A stretch of 59,846 nt of DNA, taken from Chloroflexota bacterium (GTDB lineage Bacteria > Chloroflexota > UBA6077 > FW602-bin22 > CADDYW01). Below the pieces are notes generated by a model. That model saw only the letters and a list, made by a program, of their open reading frames with translations. It did no database searches and was not told where the DNA came from. The stretch covers positions 1-59,846 of the forward strand of contig CADDYW010000017.1 in assembly GCA_902810745.1 (NCBI GenBank), written 5' to 3'. Numbering within the stretch: position 1 is the stretch's first letter; each line of letters begins with the position of its first letter. The translations under genes were made by a program, and so were the position numbers. Positions 43,718 to 53,110 of the stretch are shown here, in pieces.

Positions 43718-44698
43718 GTGAAAGTCGTGCTGCCACTCGCAGGTCTCGGTACCCGCCTGCGACCCCATACGTATTCGAAGCCGAAGCCGCTCGTCAGCGT
43801 GGCCGGCAAGACGGTGCTTGGCCACGTGCTGGATAGCCTGAGTGGATTACCGATCGACGAGGTGATCTTTATCACCGGTTACCTCGGCGATCAGATCGAA
43901 GAGTACGTCCGCTCGCGCTATACTTTCCGGGCCCGCTTCGTCGAGCAGACCGAGCTGCGGGGGCAGGCCCACGCGATCAACCTGGCCAGCGATTACATCG
44001 ATCAGCCGGTTCTGATTATCTTCGTGGACACGATCGTCAAGGCCGACCTCACGCGATTGCTCGACGTCACCTCGGATGGCGTCCTCTACGTGAAAGAAGT
44101 CGAAGACCCGCGCCGCTTCGGGGTCGCAGTTCTCGAGAACGGCCGAATCGCGCGGCTCGTCGAAAAACCGAAGACGCCGGTCTCGAACCTGGCAGTGATC
44201 GGCGTCTACTATCTCCGAAACTGGCAGCTTCTCCGCGACGCGCTGCGCGACGTCATCGCGCAGGGAATTCAGACCGGCGGCGAGTACTATCTCGCCGACG
44301 CGCTGCAGCTGATGATCGATCGGAACGCCCGGCTCGAAGCGTGGACGGTCGAAGCGTGGGAGGATTGCGGCACCGTCCAGGCGCTGGTGCAAACCAATCG
44401 CTACCTCCTGAGCCACGGTCACGACCGCCTGCCGAGCTCGACCGAGAACTCGATCATCATCCCCCCCGTCTACGTTGCGCCGACCGCGCGCATCGTCAAC
44501 TCGGTCATCGGACCGAACGTGAGCGTTGCCGACGGAGTCACGATCAGCGACTCGATCATCCGCGACTCGATCCTGAGCGACGGCGCGAGCATCTCGGGCA
44601 CGGCGCTCACCGAGTCGGTCGTCGGCAGCAACGCCGTCGTGAAAGGATCGTTCCGTCGCCTCAACGTCGGCGACGCCTCCGAGATCGAATTCAGCTAG
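43718..44698 (+). CDS. sugar-1-phosphate nucleotidyltransferase with left-handed beta-helix tail
   Basis: A 326-residue NDP-sugar pyrophosphorylase that makes an activated sugar from NTP and sugar-1-phosphate. The signature PLAGLGTRLRPHTYSKPKPL is at the N-terminus, FVDTIVKAD holds the metal Asp, and VEKPKTPVSNLAVIGVYYL follows. From about 240 the hexapeptide-like repeats (IVNSVIGPNVSVADGVTISD) form a beta-helix. GTG 43718 has GGGGAGGA upstream. It resembles GlmU/RmlA-like enzymes of polysaccharide synthesis. The substrate is not certain. Confidence 0.9.
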   Translation: MKVVLPLAGLGTRLRPHTYSKPKPLVSVAGKTVLGHVLDSLSGLPIDEVIFITGYLGDQIEEYVRSRYTFRARFVEQTELRGQAHAINLASDYIDQPVLIIFVDTIVKADLTRLLDVTSDGVLYVKEVEDPRRFGVAVLENGRIARLVEKPKTPVSNLAVIGVYYLRNWQLLRDALRDVIAQGIQTGGEYYLADALQLMIDRNARLEAWTVEAWEDCGTVQALVQTNRYLLSHGHDRLPSSTENSIIIPPVYVAPTARIVNSVIGPNVSVADGVTISDSIIRDSILSDGASISGTALTESVVGSNAVVKGSFRRLNVGDASEIEFS

Positions 44699-44935
44699 CG
44701 AGCGCCGGTGCCTGCCGCGTCGGCCAGCAAGGCGGGACGCGCGATCTGTCGAACGTCGACGCCGACCCCGTCCGGATGTGCGTTTGCGCGTTGCCTCGTG
44801 CCCGGCTCGTCGACGAATCAGGTCAGTCTGAGCTCTGCCACCGGGCTCGGTTCGGGCCGACGGAACAAGACCCAGGATAGCGCCGTCGAGGCTATAGCAT
44901 CGAGCAGAAAGGGTGAGCTATCGGGCAGACGGCTG

Positions 44936-45034
44936 TCTCCCTCTCCCCGTGGGAGAGGGCCGGGGTGAGGGCGTGGATCCGCGGCGCACGGTCTGCGACC
45001 CTCACCCTTACCCTCTCCCAAAGGGAGAGGGGAT
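44936..45034. repeat. inverted pair of palindromic repeats (same family as in the methylase)
   Basis: Copy one (44936-44971) reads CTCCCTCTCCCCGTGGGAGA then GGGCCGGGGTGAGGG. Copy two (44998-45034) reads CCCTCACCCTTACCCTCTCC then CAAAGGGAGAGGGG, in the opposite orientation with a 26-bp spacer. Here the repeats lie between genes, arranged like a paired REP unit. Confidence 0.85.
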
Positions 45035-45149
45035 TGGACGTCTGCCAGCTCATTCATACCGCCCCGCGCTCTAGGTCGCAGGTAGCGGCGACGAGAAATG
45101 GCGACTTCGAGTCGCCGCCTGCCATCCAGGTGCTACCCAGAATGCTCGT

Positions 45150-45442
45150 GCCCGTCTGAAGCTTGCTCGCGTCCGCCGCCGAGTCCGGCGAGAACGCCCA
45201 CGCGAAGGTGAACGGCACCGACAGCGGACGGGTGAAGACGACGCGGTTCACCTTGCCCAGTCTCGACACGACGAAGGACGCCAGACGCGAGCCGAGCGCC
45301 ACGAACGCCGATACCCCCCGAACGTCAGACCGATCTTGGTCTCCTGGGCGTGACGCTGCTCGTGGTAGACGACATTCAGGTGGGGAAGCGCCACGCCGGA
45401 CCCAACGCCGACTAGCGCGCCGGTGGCTACCAGCTTCGCCAC
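45150..45442 (-). pseudogene. possible MFS transporter C-terminal remnant
   Basis: The minus strand has KLVATGALVGVGSGVALPHL and NVVYHEQRHAQETKIGLTFG, then, after a one-base shift, SAFVALGSRLASFVVSRLGK with PFTFAWAF. This resembles the penultimate helices of major facilitator transporters (GLGLLFPxLN...LGLxxGxxGS). There is no complete gene. Support is only by pattern. Confidence 0.3.
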
Positions 45443-45567
45443 GGTCGCGGGATACCGACTCGCGCGCGGTCCGACCGAGACGCGCCGCGGCTACGCGGTC
45501 GGCTGATCCACGCGCGCGGGCAGTCGCTTCTTCTGGAGCCAGAGCGCAGGGACGAGAGAAGAAACGC

Positions 45568-45596
45568 TTGGCAAACACGAATATTTGTTCTATTCT
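45568..45596 (+). promoter_or_regulatory. sigma-70-like promoter of the radical SAM gene
   Basis: -35 TTGGCA (45568-45573), 17-bp spacer and -10 TATTCT (45591-45596), leaving a leader of about 25 nt before GTG 45629. Confidence 0.5.
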
Positions 45597-45628
45597 AGAC
45601 TCACCACGCCGGACGAGGAGGCATTCGC

Positions 45629-46522
45629 GTGACGCGACCACGCTATGAGCTGACGACCTGCCACTCCGCGCTCAATCGCGTCCAAGGAATGCCCTTTCGC
45701 TGGAGTCTGAATCCCTATCGCGGATGCACCCACGGCTGTCAGTACTGCTACGCGCGAGTGACCCACGCTTACTTCGATCTCGGGATTGGACGGGACTTCG
45801 AGGAGATCATCTTCGTGAAGCAGAACCTCGCCGAGGTGCTGCGCGACGAGGTGCGCCGACCGACCTGGCGCCACGAAACAATCGTCATCGGCACGGCCAC
45901 CGATCCGTATCAGCCAGCCGAAGGGATTTTTCGCGTCACCCGGCGGTGCCTGGAGGTGCTCGCTGACGCGACGAACCCGTGCTCGGTCACCACGAAGGGA
46001 ACTCTCGTCATCCGCGATATCGACGTGATGCAGGACCTGGCCCGCGACACGACGTTCGCAGTTCACATCAGTCTCATCACCCTGGACGATCAGCTCTGGA
46101 GGCGTGTCGAGCCAGGAACGCCTCCGCCGTCCAGTCGGCTTCGCGCCCTGGAGAAACTGCGCGCGGCCGGCATACCCGCCGGCATCTTCCTCGCACCGAT
46201 CCTTCCCGGTCTGACCGACCAGGTCAAGCAGCTCGAACCGGTGGTCCGGGCCGCAGCCGAGCACGGTGCGACGACCGTCTGGCCCGGTGTGCTTCGGCTC
46301 GCGCCCGGCGTCAAAGAGTGGTTCCTGGGCTTCCTGCGTCGAGAATATCCTCACCTCGCCGCTAGCTATGAACGCGCATACCGGCACAGCCGCGATGCAC
46401 CTCCGGCCTATCGAGAACGCATCACCGAACGCGTTACCCAGATCAAAGGGCAGGTCGTCTTCCAGCCAGGTGCTGCCGGTCCGGTCGACCGCGTAGGGAG
46501 GCAGCTTGTCCTCCCCTGGTAA
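45629..46522 (+). CDS. radical SAM protein, spore photoproduct lyase-like/Rv2578c family
   Basis: A 297-residue radical SAM enzyme. The 4Fe-4S ligands Cys33, Cys37 and Cys40 are in GCTHGCQYCYAR. FRWSLNPYRG, just before, and IGTATDPYQPAEG, later, are hallmarks of this SPL-like branch. Its exact reaction is not established for most members. GTG 45629 has GAGGAGG upstream. It stands alone between a repeat-bearing gap and the Crp/Fnr gene. Confidence 0.9.
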   Translation: MTRPRYELTTCHSALNRVQGMPFRWSLNPYRGCTHGCQYCYARVTHAYFDLGIGRDFEEIIFVKQNLAEVLRDEVRRPTWRHETIVIGTATDPYQPAEGIFRVTRRCLEVLADATNPCSVTTKGTLVIRDIDVMQDLARDTTFAVHISLITLDDQLWRRVEPGTPPPSSRLRALEKLRAAGIPAGIFLAPILPGLTDQVKQLEPVVRAAAEHGATTVWPGVLRLAPGVKEWFLGFLRREYPHLAASYERAYRHSRDAPPAYRERITERVTQIKGQVVFQPGAAGPVDRVGRQLVLPW

Positions 46523-46540
46523 GAGCTGGCGAGGAACCTG

Positions 46541-46569
46541 TTGCGATCGGGCACGCGCTAGAATACAAT
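46541..46569 (+). promoter_or_regulatory. sigma-70-like promoter of the Crp/Fnr gene
   Basis: -35 TTGCGA (46541-46546), 17-bp spacer and -10 TACAAT (46564-46569). The leader of about 130 nt before ATG 46707 holds an inverted repeat GTTCGT/ACGAAC near 46589-46611, a possible site for self-control. Confidence 0.5.
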
Positions 46570-46706
46570 GTCAGCGGTTGGGTAGGTTCGTGCGAGTATC
46601 ATACGAACGAACGTATTTTTCATGACGTGCCAGATATCGCGGGGATGCGCGGGCGGGTGAGGTTCATTTTTCCACGTCACGACCCCGGGTACGCCGGACA
46701 GACGAG

Positions 46707-47429
46707 ATGAGGGCGAAAGCGGTGCCATCGCGAATGGTCTCCCGCGCCGAGGACGGCGCGACCCTTGGCCGCATTCCACTATTTGCACGCCTGACGCAGG
46801 CGGAGCGTGAGCAACTCGCGACGTGGGTGAGCCACCGCAACTACCGACGCGGTGAGACCCTTTTTCACGAAGGCGACCCCGGCGATACCCTCCTGATCGT
46901 CGTCAGCGGTCAGGTCAAGGTCGTGCTCACGAGCGCCGACGGTGAGGAGGCGGTCGTTGCCATCTTTGGTCCGGGCGACTTCTTTGGCGATCTTTCCCTC
47001 TTCGACGGCCGTCCGCGGTCAGCGTCTGTCGTCGCACTCGAGCCGACAGAGACGCTGGTGCTTCACCGACAGGATTTTCACGCCTTTCTGCGCACCCACC
47101 CGGTCGTCACCGAAGAGCTCTTCGCGGTCCTCGCGGATCGCATTCGGCGGCTCGACGAGCAGCTCAAACGGACCTACTTTCTCGATCTTCCCGTTCGACT
47201 GGCCCACAAGCTCCTCGAGCTCGGCGTCGAGAAAGGCTACCGGACACCCGATGGCATTCGCATCGATCTGCCGCTGACTCAGAGCGATCTGGCCAGTATG
47301 ATCGGCGCCTCACGACAACGCGTCAATCGCGTCCTCGCCGAGCTTCAGGATAAGCAGATCATTCGCCTGGAGCGGCGCGGACTGACGATCCTGCAGCCGG
47401 ACTATTTCGAACGCCAGGTCGTCCAGTGA
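46707..47429 (+). CDS. Crp/Fnr-family transcriptional regulator
   Basis: A 240-residue regulator. A cyclic-nucleotide-binding-like beta-roll covers about 24-140 (FHEGDPGDTLLIVVSGQVKV, FGPGDFFGDLSLFDGRPRSA). A Crp-type winged helix follows (TQSDLASMIGASRQRVNRVL, 195-215). SxxGRPRSAxV in the phosphate-cassette position suggests cyclic nucleotide or similar ligand binding. No N-terminal cysteines for an FNR iron-sulphur cluster are present. The ATG lacks a strong ribosome site; ATG at residue 10 is an alternative. Confidence 0.9.
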   Translation: MRAKAVPSRMVSRAEDGATLGRIPLFARLTQAEREQLATWVSHRNYRRGETLFHEGDPGDTLLIVVSGQVKVVLTSADGEEAVVAIFGPGDFFGDLSLFDGRPRSASVVALEPTETLVLHRQDFHAFLRTHPVVTEELFAVLADRIRRLDEQLKRTYFLDLPVRLAHKLLELGVEKGYRTPDGIRIDLPLTQSDLASMIGASRQRVNRVLAELQDKQIIRLERRGLTILQPDYFERQVVQ

Positions 47430-47514
47430 GCACGTCGCCCGTCCGGCGCGATCCGATGCCTCCACCGCCACGTCGAGGCCGACGCTGACGACCCGGCCCG
47501 TACCGCCTCCCTGC

Positions 47515-48090
47515 TCACCACTCGGCAAAACTGTGCTGGCCAAGCGATCCGTCGTCGAAGCCGATCGACCACGGCCTGGGACCCAGATTCCGGCCCGAGT
47601 GCCTCGGCTGGCGCATCCTGGCGCGCCGCCGTGCTAGCTCTCGCGCCAGGCCCTCTTCTCCCTGCCGCATCACCCAGCGGCGATTGATTGGGACGATGAA
47701 CGCGACCAGGAGTGGCATCACGCGAATGAGCGGATGATCGACCCGGATCGTCAGGTCGAACACGACGTTCACCCACGGATCGTCTGGTTCGAAGGTGACG
47801 CTGAAACGCCCGGACAGATCACCCCAGGCATCCGCGACGAAGGAATGGGGGTAGCTTGACTCGATGATTCGAAGCTGCCAGAGAAGAATTGGAGAAATCC
47901 AGCCCTTCGAGCAGATGCTCGCCACCGTGCCCAGCCCGTGCCGAGCACCGGGCTCGAGGATCTCGACGCCGAGAAACGCCGACGGCCACCAGCGGGGAAA
48001 CGCTCTCAGGTCGACAAATACGTCGGCAACTTCTCGAACAGTTCCAAAAACTCGCCAGCGATCGACCGATCGATACTCACTGCTCGCCAT
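47515..48090 (-). CDS. SRPBCC-family (polyketide cyclase-like) protein
   Basis: A 191-residue START-like protein. It begins MASSEYRSVDRWRVFGTVRE and has the family pattern VFVDLRAFPRWWPSAFLGVE and GLGTVASICSKGWISPILLW. It ends with a basic Arg-rich helix (EEGLARELARRRARMRQP). ATG 48090 has AAGAGGG upstream; the longer frame to 48195 lacks family sequence. The ligand is unknown. It converges with the Crp/Fnr gene. Confidence 0.83.
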   Translation of the reverse strand: MASSEYRSVDRWRVFGTVREVADVFVDLRAFPRWWPSAFLGVEILEPGARHGLGTVASICSKGWISPILLWQLRIIESSYPHSFVADAWGDLSGRFSVTFEPDDPWVNVVFDLTIRVDHPLIRVMPLLVAFIVPINRRWVMRQGEEGLARELARRRARMRQPRHSGRNLGPRPWSIGFDDGSLGQHSFAEW

Positions 48091-48499
48091 AGCCCTCTTT
48101 TTTGCCCCGGCGGGCTCGTCCGTCGGGGATACTCCCCGCGTGCTAGGATAGGCGTCACACCCGGCGCCGTGCCAACAGAGATGCTGCCAGGTCACCGCCA
48201 GGCTCGACCCTCAGCTCAACATTAGGGCGACGTGGCCTGCACCGCTGTCTCCCAGGAGACACTCTGCTATCGTCTTGGTCTGAAGCTCATTCGAGGCGCT
48301 CAGTCGTCGCTCGTGGCTGCTCACCATGACCACCTAGCTCCCCCGAAATGGTGATTGCGAAGAGTACTTTTCCACCTATCGGAGAGGAAACACCCCTGTT
48401 TAGCATGGGAAACACTATCTAGGTGTTCCCCTCGCTGCCCGCCTAGGATTAGGCTTAAGTTGCCGAGGATGGTACCTCCTGACTCAGTAAGGAGCCGCT
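48091..48499 (+). promoter_or_regulatory. intergenic region with three GGAAACAC-type sites before parA
   Basis: GGAAACAC occurs at 48387-48394 and 48407-48414, and GTGTTCCC (an inverted, one-base variant) at 48423-48430, all within 45 bp. The parA ATG follows after another 70 bp with AAGGAG. ParA-type proteins often bind such repeats at their own promoter. No classic parS palindrome is present. The rest of the 409 bp shows nothing else. Confidence 0.4.
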
Positions 48500-50911
48500 A
48501 TGCCGATTCTGACCGTGATGAACCAGAAGGGTGGCGTTGGCAAGACGACGAGCGCGCTTAACCTCGCAGCAGCGCTGCAGGAGCGTGGGCTCAGGGTCCT
48601 GATGGTCGACTTCGATCCACAGGGCAGTCTGACGACGTGCTGCGGCCTAGCTGACTCGAACCAGCTGATCGACGCTGCGACCATCGCCGATGCCGTTCTC
48701 ACGACGGTACGAGCGAAGGCAAATCGCAAAGTATCCCTCAAGGAGATCATCGTTACCACCCCGGCCGGGATCGATCTGGCGCCGGCGAGTCAGGATCTGG
48801 CGACCGCGGAAGCGACCCTCTACACCACCTACGGACGCGAGTATGCACTGCGCGACACTCTCGCCCAGGTGCGCGATCAATATGACGTCATCCTCATCGA
48901 CGGCGTCCCAACGCTCGGATTGCTCGCGGTCAATGGCCTGGCGGCCGCGGATGGGCTGATCATCCCGGTCCAGGCAGAATATCTGGCAGTATACGGGCTT
49001 GCCCAGCTTCTCTACAACGTCGAGCTGGTTCGGGAGAGATTGAACCCTCGCCTCAAAATCTGGGGAATCCTGCTGACGATGGTCGATACGCGCACCAAGC
49101 ACTCCCGCGAGGTCGTGGCCACCGTGCGCGAGACCTTTGCAAAGCAGGTACCGGTGTTCGAGACGCATATTCCGGTCGACGTGAAGCTGAAGGAAAGCGC
49201 GAAGGCGGGGATGACCGTCTTCGCTTATGATCCTGCCTCTCGGGCGACGCGTGCTTACCGCGATCTGGCGACCGAGGTTCACGCGCTTTTCGATCAGCCG
49301 GCGTCGACGATCAGCGCCGTCGAGGGCGAGGCACCGGCACCCCCGGCGAAGACCGAACCCGCTGCCGCGTCAGCTCCCACGCGATCAGGCGCGGCCCACG
49401 CTTCCGACGGCGATGTCCCGCGCTCCGACCCGCTCCCGGCGCGGCCGGGCACCCCGCCTGCCGCGTCGATTCCGCCAGCGGCGTCGACCACCCACGATGG
49501 CCCGTCGGTGATCTATCAGCAGCCCGCGCACGCCAGCACGAGCAGCAACGGCCACGCACCGCGGGCGGCCGCCGAGCTTGGTCGAGGCGATCATCGGTCC
49601 GCCGAGCCGCCCCCGACCCCGAGACGCACCTCGTCATCCTCGCAACGGGCAAACGACATTCTCCCACCATCATTACGTCGGCGCATCGAGATCAACCAGG
49701 GAGCAGGAAGCTTCCCCTGGCTGACGGAAGACCAGCAGCCACCAGATCGAGCGCAGCGCTCCGACGAGTCGCTATCGGGACATTCTCAGCCGCTCGATTC
49801 CACCAGTGATGACGATGCTGTATGGCGGCAAGCCGATTCGCCTCGCGCGCCCCAGAGCAACGTCGGCCGGGCCGCACACGAGCAGCACACGGAAGATGGC
49901 TGGCTGGACGGCCGCGAGAGCCGCACGCCGAGCGAGATGCGACCGCTCGATGGCAGCACGGCAGCTTTTCTCGAGGCACTGCCGCCGCAACCGGAGCGAG
50001 GTTATTTATCCAGTGGCCAGACGTGGTCGCCCTCACCCACGTCCAGAGCCCGCGAAGAGCGCAACGACAGTACCTGGTATCAGCCCGAGCAGCCAGACGA
50101 TGCAGAAGATACGGACCGCCAGGATGAGCAGGACTCCTGGAGTGCCGACGCGGAGATCGATCAGCGCCAGCGGCTTGAGATGCCCGCTCCGCCGACAATC
50201 GGCCGAGAGACCGAGCGAACCTGGCAATCGAGCGCTGTGCAGGCGTTACCTTCAGATCTGCTCCGAGATGCGGAATCCCAGCCAGACGACGCATTGCCGT
50301 CAGCGCACGACTCGCACCCGGAGACCGGCGGCACGAAGGACCGCTCGCCCCTGCAGATACCCTCGTCTGGCACAGAAGTCAGGCCGGATGGTGCCGACCT
50401 GGTGCTGTCTCCCCGCCAGGATTCAGCAGCGGCCCCGTCGGCATCATCGGAGGAGGAAGCTCCGGATGCCGAGCGAGTATCAGACGTGGCCAGCTTGGGC
50501 ACGGATACGGTGTATCGGTCGGGATGGCGGGCATCTGGAGGCCTGCAGGCCAGGTCGATCGGCACCTTCCATCCGCTGAGCCCTGGCACCGTCACAGACG
50601 CGGGATTGAAGGCGAATGGCGCCGCCCGGCTTTCCCCACCCTCGGATCCTGCTATGGTCTGCCCGTATCTGGGCCTTGCGGATAATCGCGCCAATCATCG
50701 GTCCGAGCCGTGTGCCGAGCACCGCTGCTACGCGAAGAACCCTCCGATCGAGGTCAACGGCTGGCAGCAGAGCACGTACTGTCTCGGCGGCCGAAATGGT
50801 ACCTGCGTCCACTTCCTCCAGGCGCGTGTCCAGTTCCCCACGGGGGACGGCGGCTCGTCGCTGTTTGGAAAGGTCCGTAGCGCGTTCAAGAGTCGCGGAG
50901 ACGGTCGATAG
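48500..50911 (+). CDS. parA: ParA/Soj-type ATPase with long disordered tail and C-terminal cysteine cluster
   Basis: An 803-residue protein. Residues 1 to about 255 are a ParA ATPase: deviant Walker A NQKGGVGKTTSALNL, DFDPQGSLTTC, VILIDGVPTLGLLAVN and GILLTMVDTRTKHSREVV. About 460 residues of Pro/Ser/Asp/Arg-rich low-complexity sequence follow. The last 75 residues contain CPYLGLADNRANHRSEPCAE HRCY and YCLGGRNGTCVHF, a Cys/His cluster I know from other Chloroflexota surface or regulatory proteins. Ordinary ParA is about 260 residues, so this is a fusion. No parB follows. It may position a cell-surface or transport structure rather than segregate DNA. Confidence 0.9.
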   Translation: MPILTVMNQKGGVGKTTSALNLAAALQERGLRVLMVDFDPQGSLTTCCGLADSNQLIDAATIADAVLTTVRAKANRKVSLKEIIVTTPAGIDLAPASQDLATAEATLYTTYGREYALRDTLAQVRDQYDVILIDGVPTLGLLAVNGLAAADGLIIPVQAEYLAVYGLAQLLYNVELVRERLNPRLKIWGILLTMVDTRTKHSREVVATVRETFAKQVPVFETHIPVDVKLKESAKAGMTVFAYDPASRATRAYRDLATEVHALFDQPASTISAVEGEAPAPPAKTEPAAASAPTRSGAAHASDGDVPRSDPLPARPGTPPAASIPPAASTTHDGPSVIYQQPAHASTSSNGHAPRAAAELGRGDHRSAEPPPTPRRTSSSSQRANDILPPSLRRRIEINQGAGSFPWLTEDQQPPDRAQRSDESLSGHSQPLDSTSDDDAVWRQADSPRAPQSNVGRAAHEQHTEDGWLDGRESRTPSEMRPLDGSTAAFLEALPPQPERGYLSSGQTWSPSPTSRAREERNDSTWYQPEQPDDAEDTDRQDEQDSWSADAEIDQRQRLEMPAPPTIGRETERTWQSSAVQALPSDLLRDAESQPDDALPSAHDSHPETGGTKDRSPLQIPSSGTEVRPDGADLVLSPRQDSAAAPSASSEEEAPDAERVSDVASLGTDTVYRSGWRASGGLQARSIGTFHPLSPGTVTDAGLKANGAARLSPPSDPAMVCPYLGLADNRANHRSEPCAEHRCYAKNPPIEVNGWQQSTYCLGGRNGTCVHFLQARVQFPTGDGGSSLFGKVRSAFKSRGDGR

Positions 50912-51015
50912 GATCACTGTTCGTGGCTCGGCACGACACACCGGACGCCGATGCGGTTTGCCGCGAGCGCCCGTGACACATACGCCTCTGAGCGCGACGG
51001 CCCGCGCGCGAGCGA

Positions 51016-52080
51016 TCACTCTGACGTGAGATTGCCCAGACGCGCGATCTCGGAGAGTGAATATCCCGCAGCAGTCAGGGGAGCGACGATATCCTTCTGG
51101 AGATCGGGTACCGTCGCGCGCAGGACCCGCCCTCCTGGCGAAACGTCGAGGCGATAGCCGCCCAGCGACGACGGCAGCACGATTGACGAGCCAAGAGGGA
51201 GGTCCTGATTGCCGCCACTCCAGTGCAGCCGTGCGCGGCCGGCGACCACGCTGAGTGCCGCGAACGTGGATCCATCGCACACGTCGTCGAGCACTCCTTC
51301 CAGTGCCACGAGTGCGAAGTAACGGCAGGCAGCGAGATAGGTCACTCGCCCAGAATCCCGCGCCAGATCAAGCGGCGGGGTTGGACGCGCGGGTGGCTGC
51401 GGAAATCGAAGCACTGCCAGCGCCTTGTCGACGTGCAGCTCACGCGGCCGGCCGTCCGAGCCGACGCGTCCCCAATCGTACAGGCGATAGGTGATCTCCG
51501 AGCGCTGCTGAACCTCGTAGAGCAGGATTCCCGCGCCAATCGCGTGCACTGTCCCCGCCGGAACGAACACGGCATCGCCAGGCCGTACGGGAAGATAGAT
51601 CAGATCGTGCTCGAGCGCACCGCGGGCGATGCTGGCGGCGATGTGGCTCGTCTCGAGCCCCTCCCTCAGACCGTAGACGAGCGTGGCATCGGACGGGGCT
51701 TGAAGGATGTACCACGCCTCGGTCTTGCCCCGACTACCCGCCTCGTTTTCGCGCGCAAACGAGTCGTCCGGGTGTACCTGTACCGAAAGCGCGTGGCTGG
51801 CATCGATGAACTTGACCAGAAGTGGAAATCCCTCGGCCGGGTCTTGCCGCGCCAGCACGCGCGAGCCGAGGATCTCGGCTGCAGCGCGACGACTCGCTTC
51901 GTCGAGGGATAAGCCCTGGAACGGGCCGTTGCCGATCGGATTTGCCCCAAAAATCTCCCACGATTCGCCGATCTGAGCATCCGGGGGAAGTAGCTTACCC
52001 AGCTCAGCGGCAAGGCGCCGTCCACCCCAGATCGCCTCGACAAAGCGCGGCTGGAGCTGCAAAGGTCCGATCTCAGCCAC
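51016..52080 (-). CDS. manA: class I mannose-6-phosphate isomerase
   Basis: A 354-residue zinc enzyme that interconverts mannose-6-phosphate and fructose-6-phosphate. The zinc ligands are seen in SVQVHPDDSFA (Gln, His), GKTEAWYIL (Glu) and VPAGTVHAIGAG (His). The start PLQLQPRFVEAIWGGRRLAA is conserved. GTG 52080 is preferred over 52134 because GGAGGGAGAAG lies immediately upstream. It sits downstream of the epimerase and GH38 genes, so mannose released by the mannosidase can enter glycolysis. Confidence 0.92.
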   Translation of the reverse strand: MAEIGPLQLQPRFVEAIWGGRRLAAELGKLLPPDAQIGESWEIFGANPIGNGPFQGLSLDEASRRAAAEILGSRVLARQDPAEGFPLLVKFIDASHALSVQVHPDDSFARENEAGSRGKTEAWYILQAPSDATLVYGLREGLETSHIAASIARGALEHDLIYLPVRPGDAVFVPAGTVHAIGAGILLYEVQQRSEITYRLYDWGRVGSDGRPRELHVDKALAVLRFPQPPARPTPPLDLARDSGRVTYLAACRYFALVALEGVLDDVCDGSTFAALSVVAGRARLHWSGGNQDLPLGSSIVLPSSLGGYRLDVSPGGRVLRATVPDLQKDIVAPLTAAGYSLSEIARLGNLTSE

Positions 52081-52261
52081 CTTCTCCCTCCATTTCGGCG
52101 GGCGTGCTCGCCACCGATCGCGTCGGTCGGACACGATCGCTACGATGGTCGCGCAGCGCGTATCCGGCCGATGCTGCTCCCCGAGCTACTCCGCCCGCGA
52201 ACGTGACTGCATCCTGATGGCCAGGCGGCGTCGGCGGAGAGCCTTGTCCGGGCACGACGCG

Positions 52262-53110
52262 TCAGCCTCCACCGAGCGCGTGACGCAGCAACGCGACACT
52301 CTCGGGAATTCCCCGATTCGGGTGTGCCTGGCCCTCGAACTCGATCGAGAGGTAGCCATCGAATCCTGCTTCGTTCAGGAGATGGACGATGCGGTGGTAG
52401 TCGAGGTCGGCGGTGTAATACAATCCGCCACCGACGTATGTCTTCGCGTGCACCATGATCGCGTGTGGCGCAAGCTGGGCCATCTCGCCGTACGGATCGG
52501 GCTGGAAGTTGAAGTTCCCCGTATCGAGGGCGACCTTCAGCCAGGGAGAATCCGTTCCGCGGAGAATCCGCAGGACGCCAGCGGCAGCGGCAGTAAATCC
52601 CCAGTGATTTTCCAGGGCCAGGGTCACTCCTTTGCGACCCGCGTAATAGCTCGCGATCTTGAATGCATCGACGCTCCAGCGGTAACCGTCGTCGTCGCTG
52701 TAGCCCTCCAGTGGTGGCTCCTCGCCCCGCGCCGCCATGAAGTCATCGAACTTCGGCCGCGTCGCCCATCTTCCGCCGAACGCGCGCACGGCGGGCGCCC
52801 CGAGCTCGTGGGCCACATCGATCCAACGACAGAGCACGTCGAGCTGCTGCCGCCGCTTCTCCGGATCCGGGGTCACGAAGTTGTGGTGAGCGGATACGGC
52901 GATGATCTGGATACCGTGCTGAAAGGCGACCTGCTTCAGCACGTGGAGATCTTCCGGCTGCGTACTGTCGAAATGAACGCCCAGCAGCTCCAGGCCGTCG
53001 ATTCCCAGGTTCGCACACGTCTGGATCATCGCCGCGAACGACGGCTTCTCCTTTCCCTCCGGTCCGGCTCCGAAGCGGTGGAACGAATAGCTCGAGATGC
53101 CAAGCTTCAT
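52262..53110 (-). CDS. sugar phosphate isomerase/epimerase (xylose isomerase-like TIM barrel)
   Basis: A 282-residue TIM barrel. It begins MKLGISSYSFHRFGAGPEGK and has NLGIDGLELLGVHFD, VTLALENHWGFTAAAAGVLR, VALDTGNFNF and YLSIEFEGQAHP, in which the metal-binding Glu, Asp and His residues of the family sit. ATG 53110 overlaps the GH38 stop as ATGA, indicating translational coupling. The substrate is unknown; the context suggests a hexose or its derivative. Confidence 0.9.
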   Translation of the reverse strand: MKLGISSYSFHRFGAGPEGKEKPSFAAMIQTCANLGIDGLELLGVHFDSTQPEDLHVLKQVAFQHGIQIIAVSAHHNFVTPDPEKRRQQLDVLCRWIDVAHELGAPAVRAFGGRWATRPKFDDFMAARGEEPPLEGYSDDDGYRWSVDAFKIASYYAGRKGVTLALENHWGFTAAAAGVLRILRGTDSPWLKVALDTGNFNFQPDPYGEMAQLAPHAIMVHAKTYVGGGLYYTADLDYHRIVHLLNEAGFDGYLSIEFEGQAHPNRGIPESVALLRHALGGG

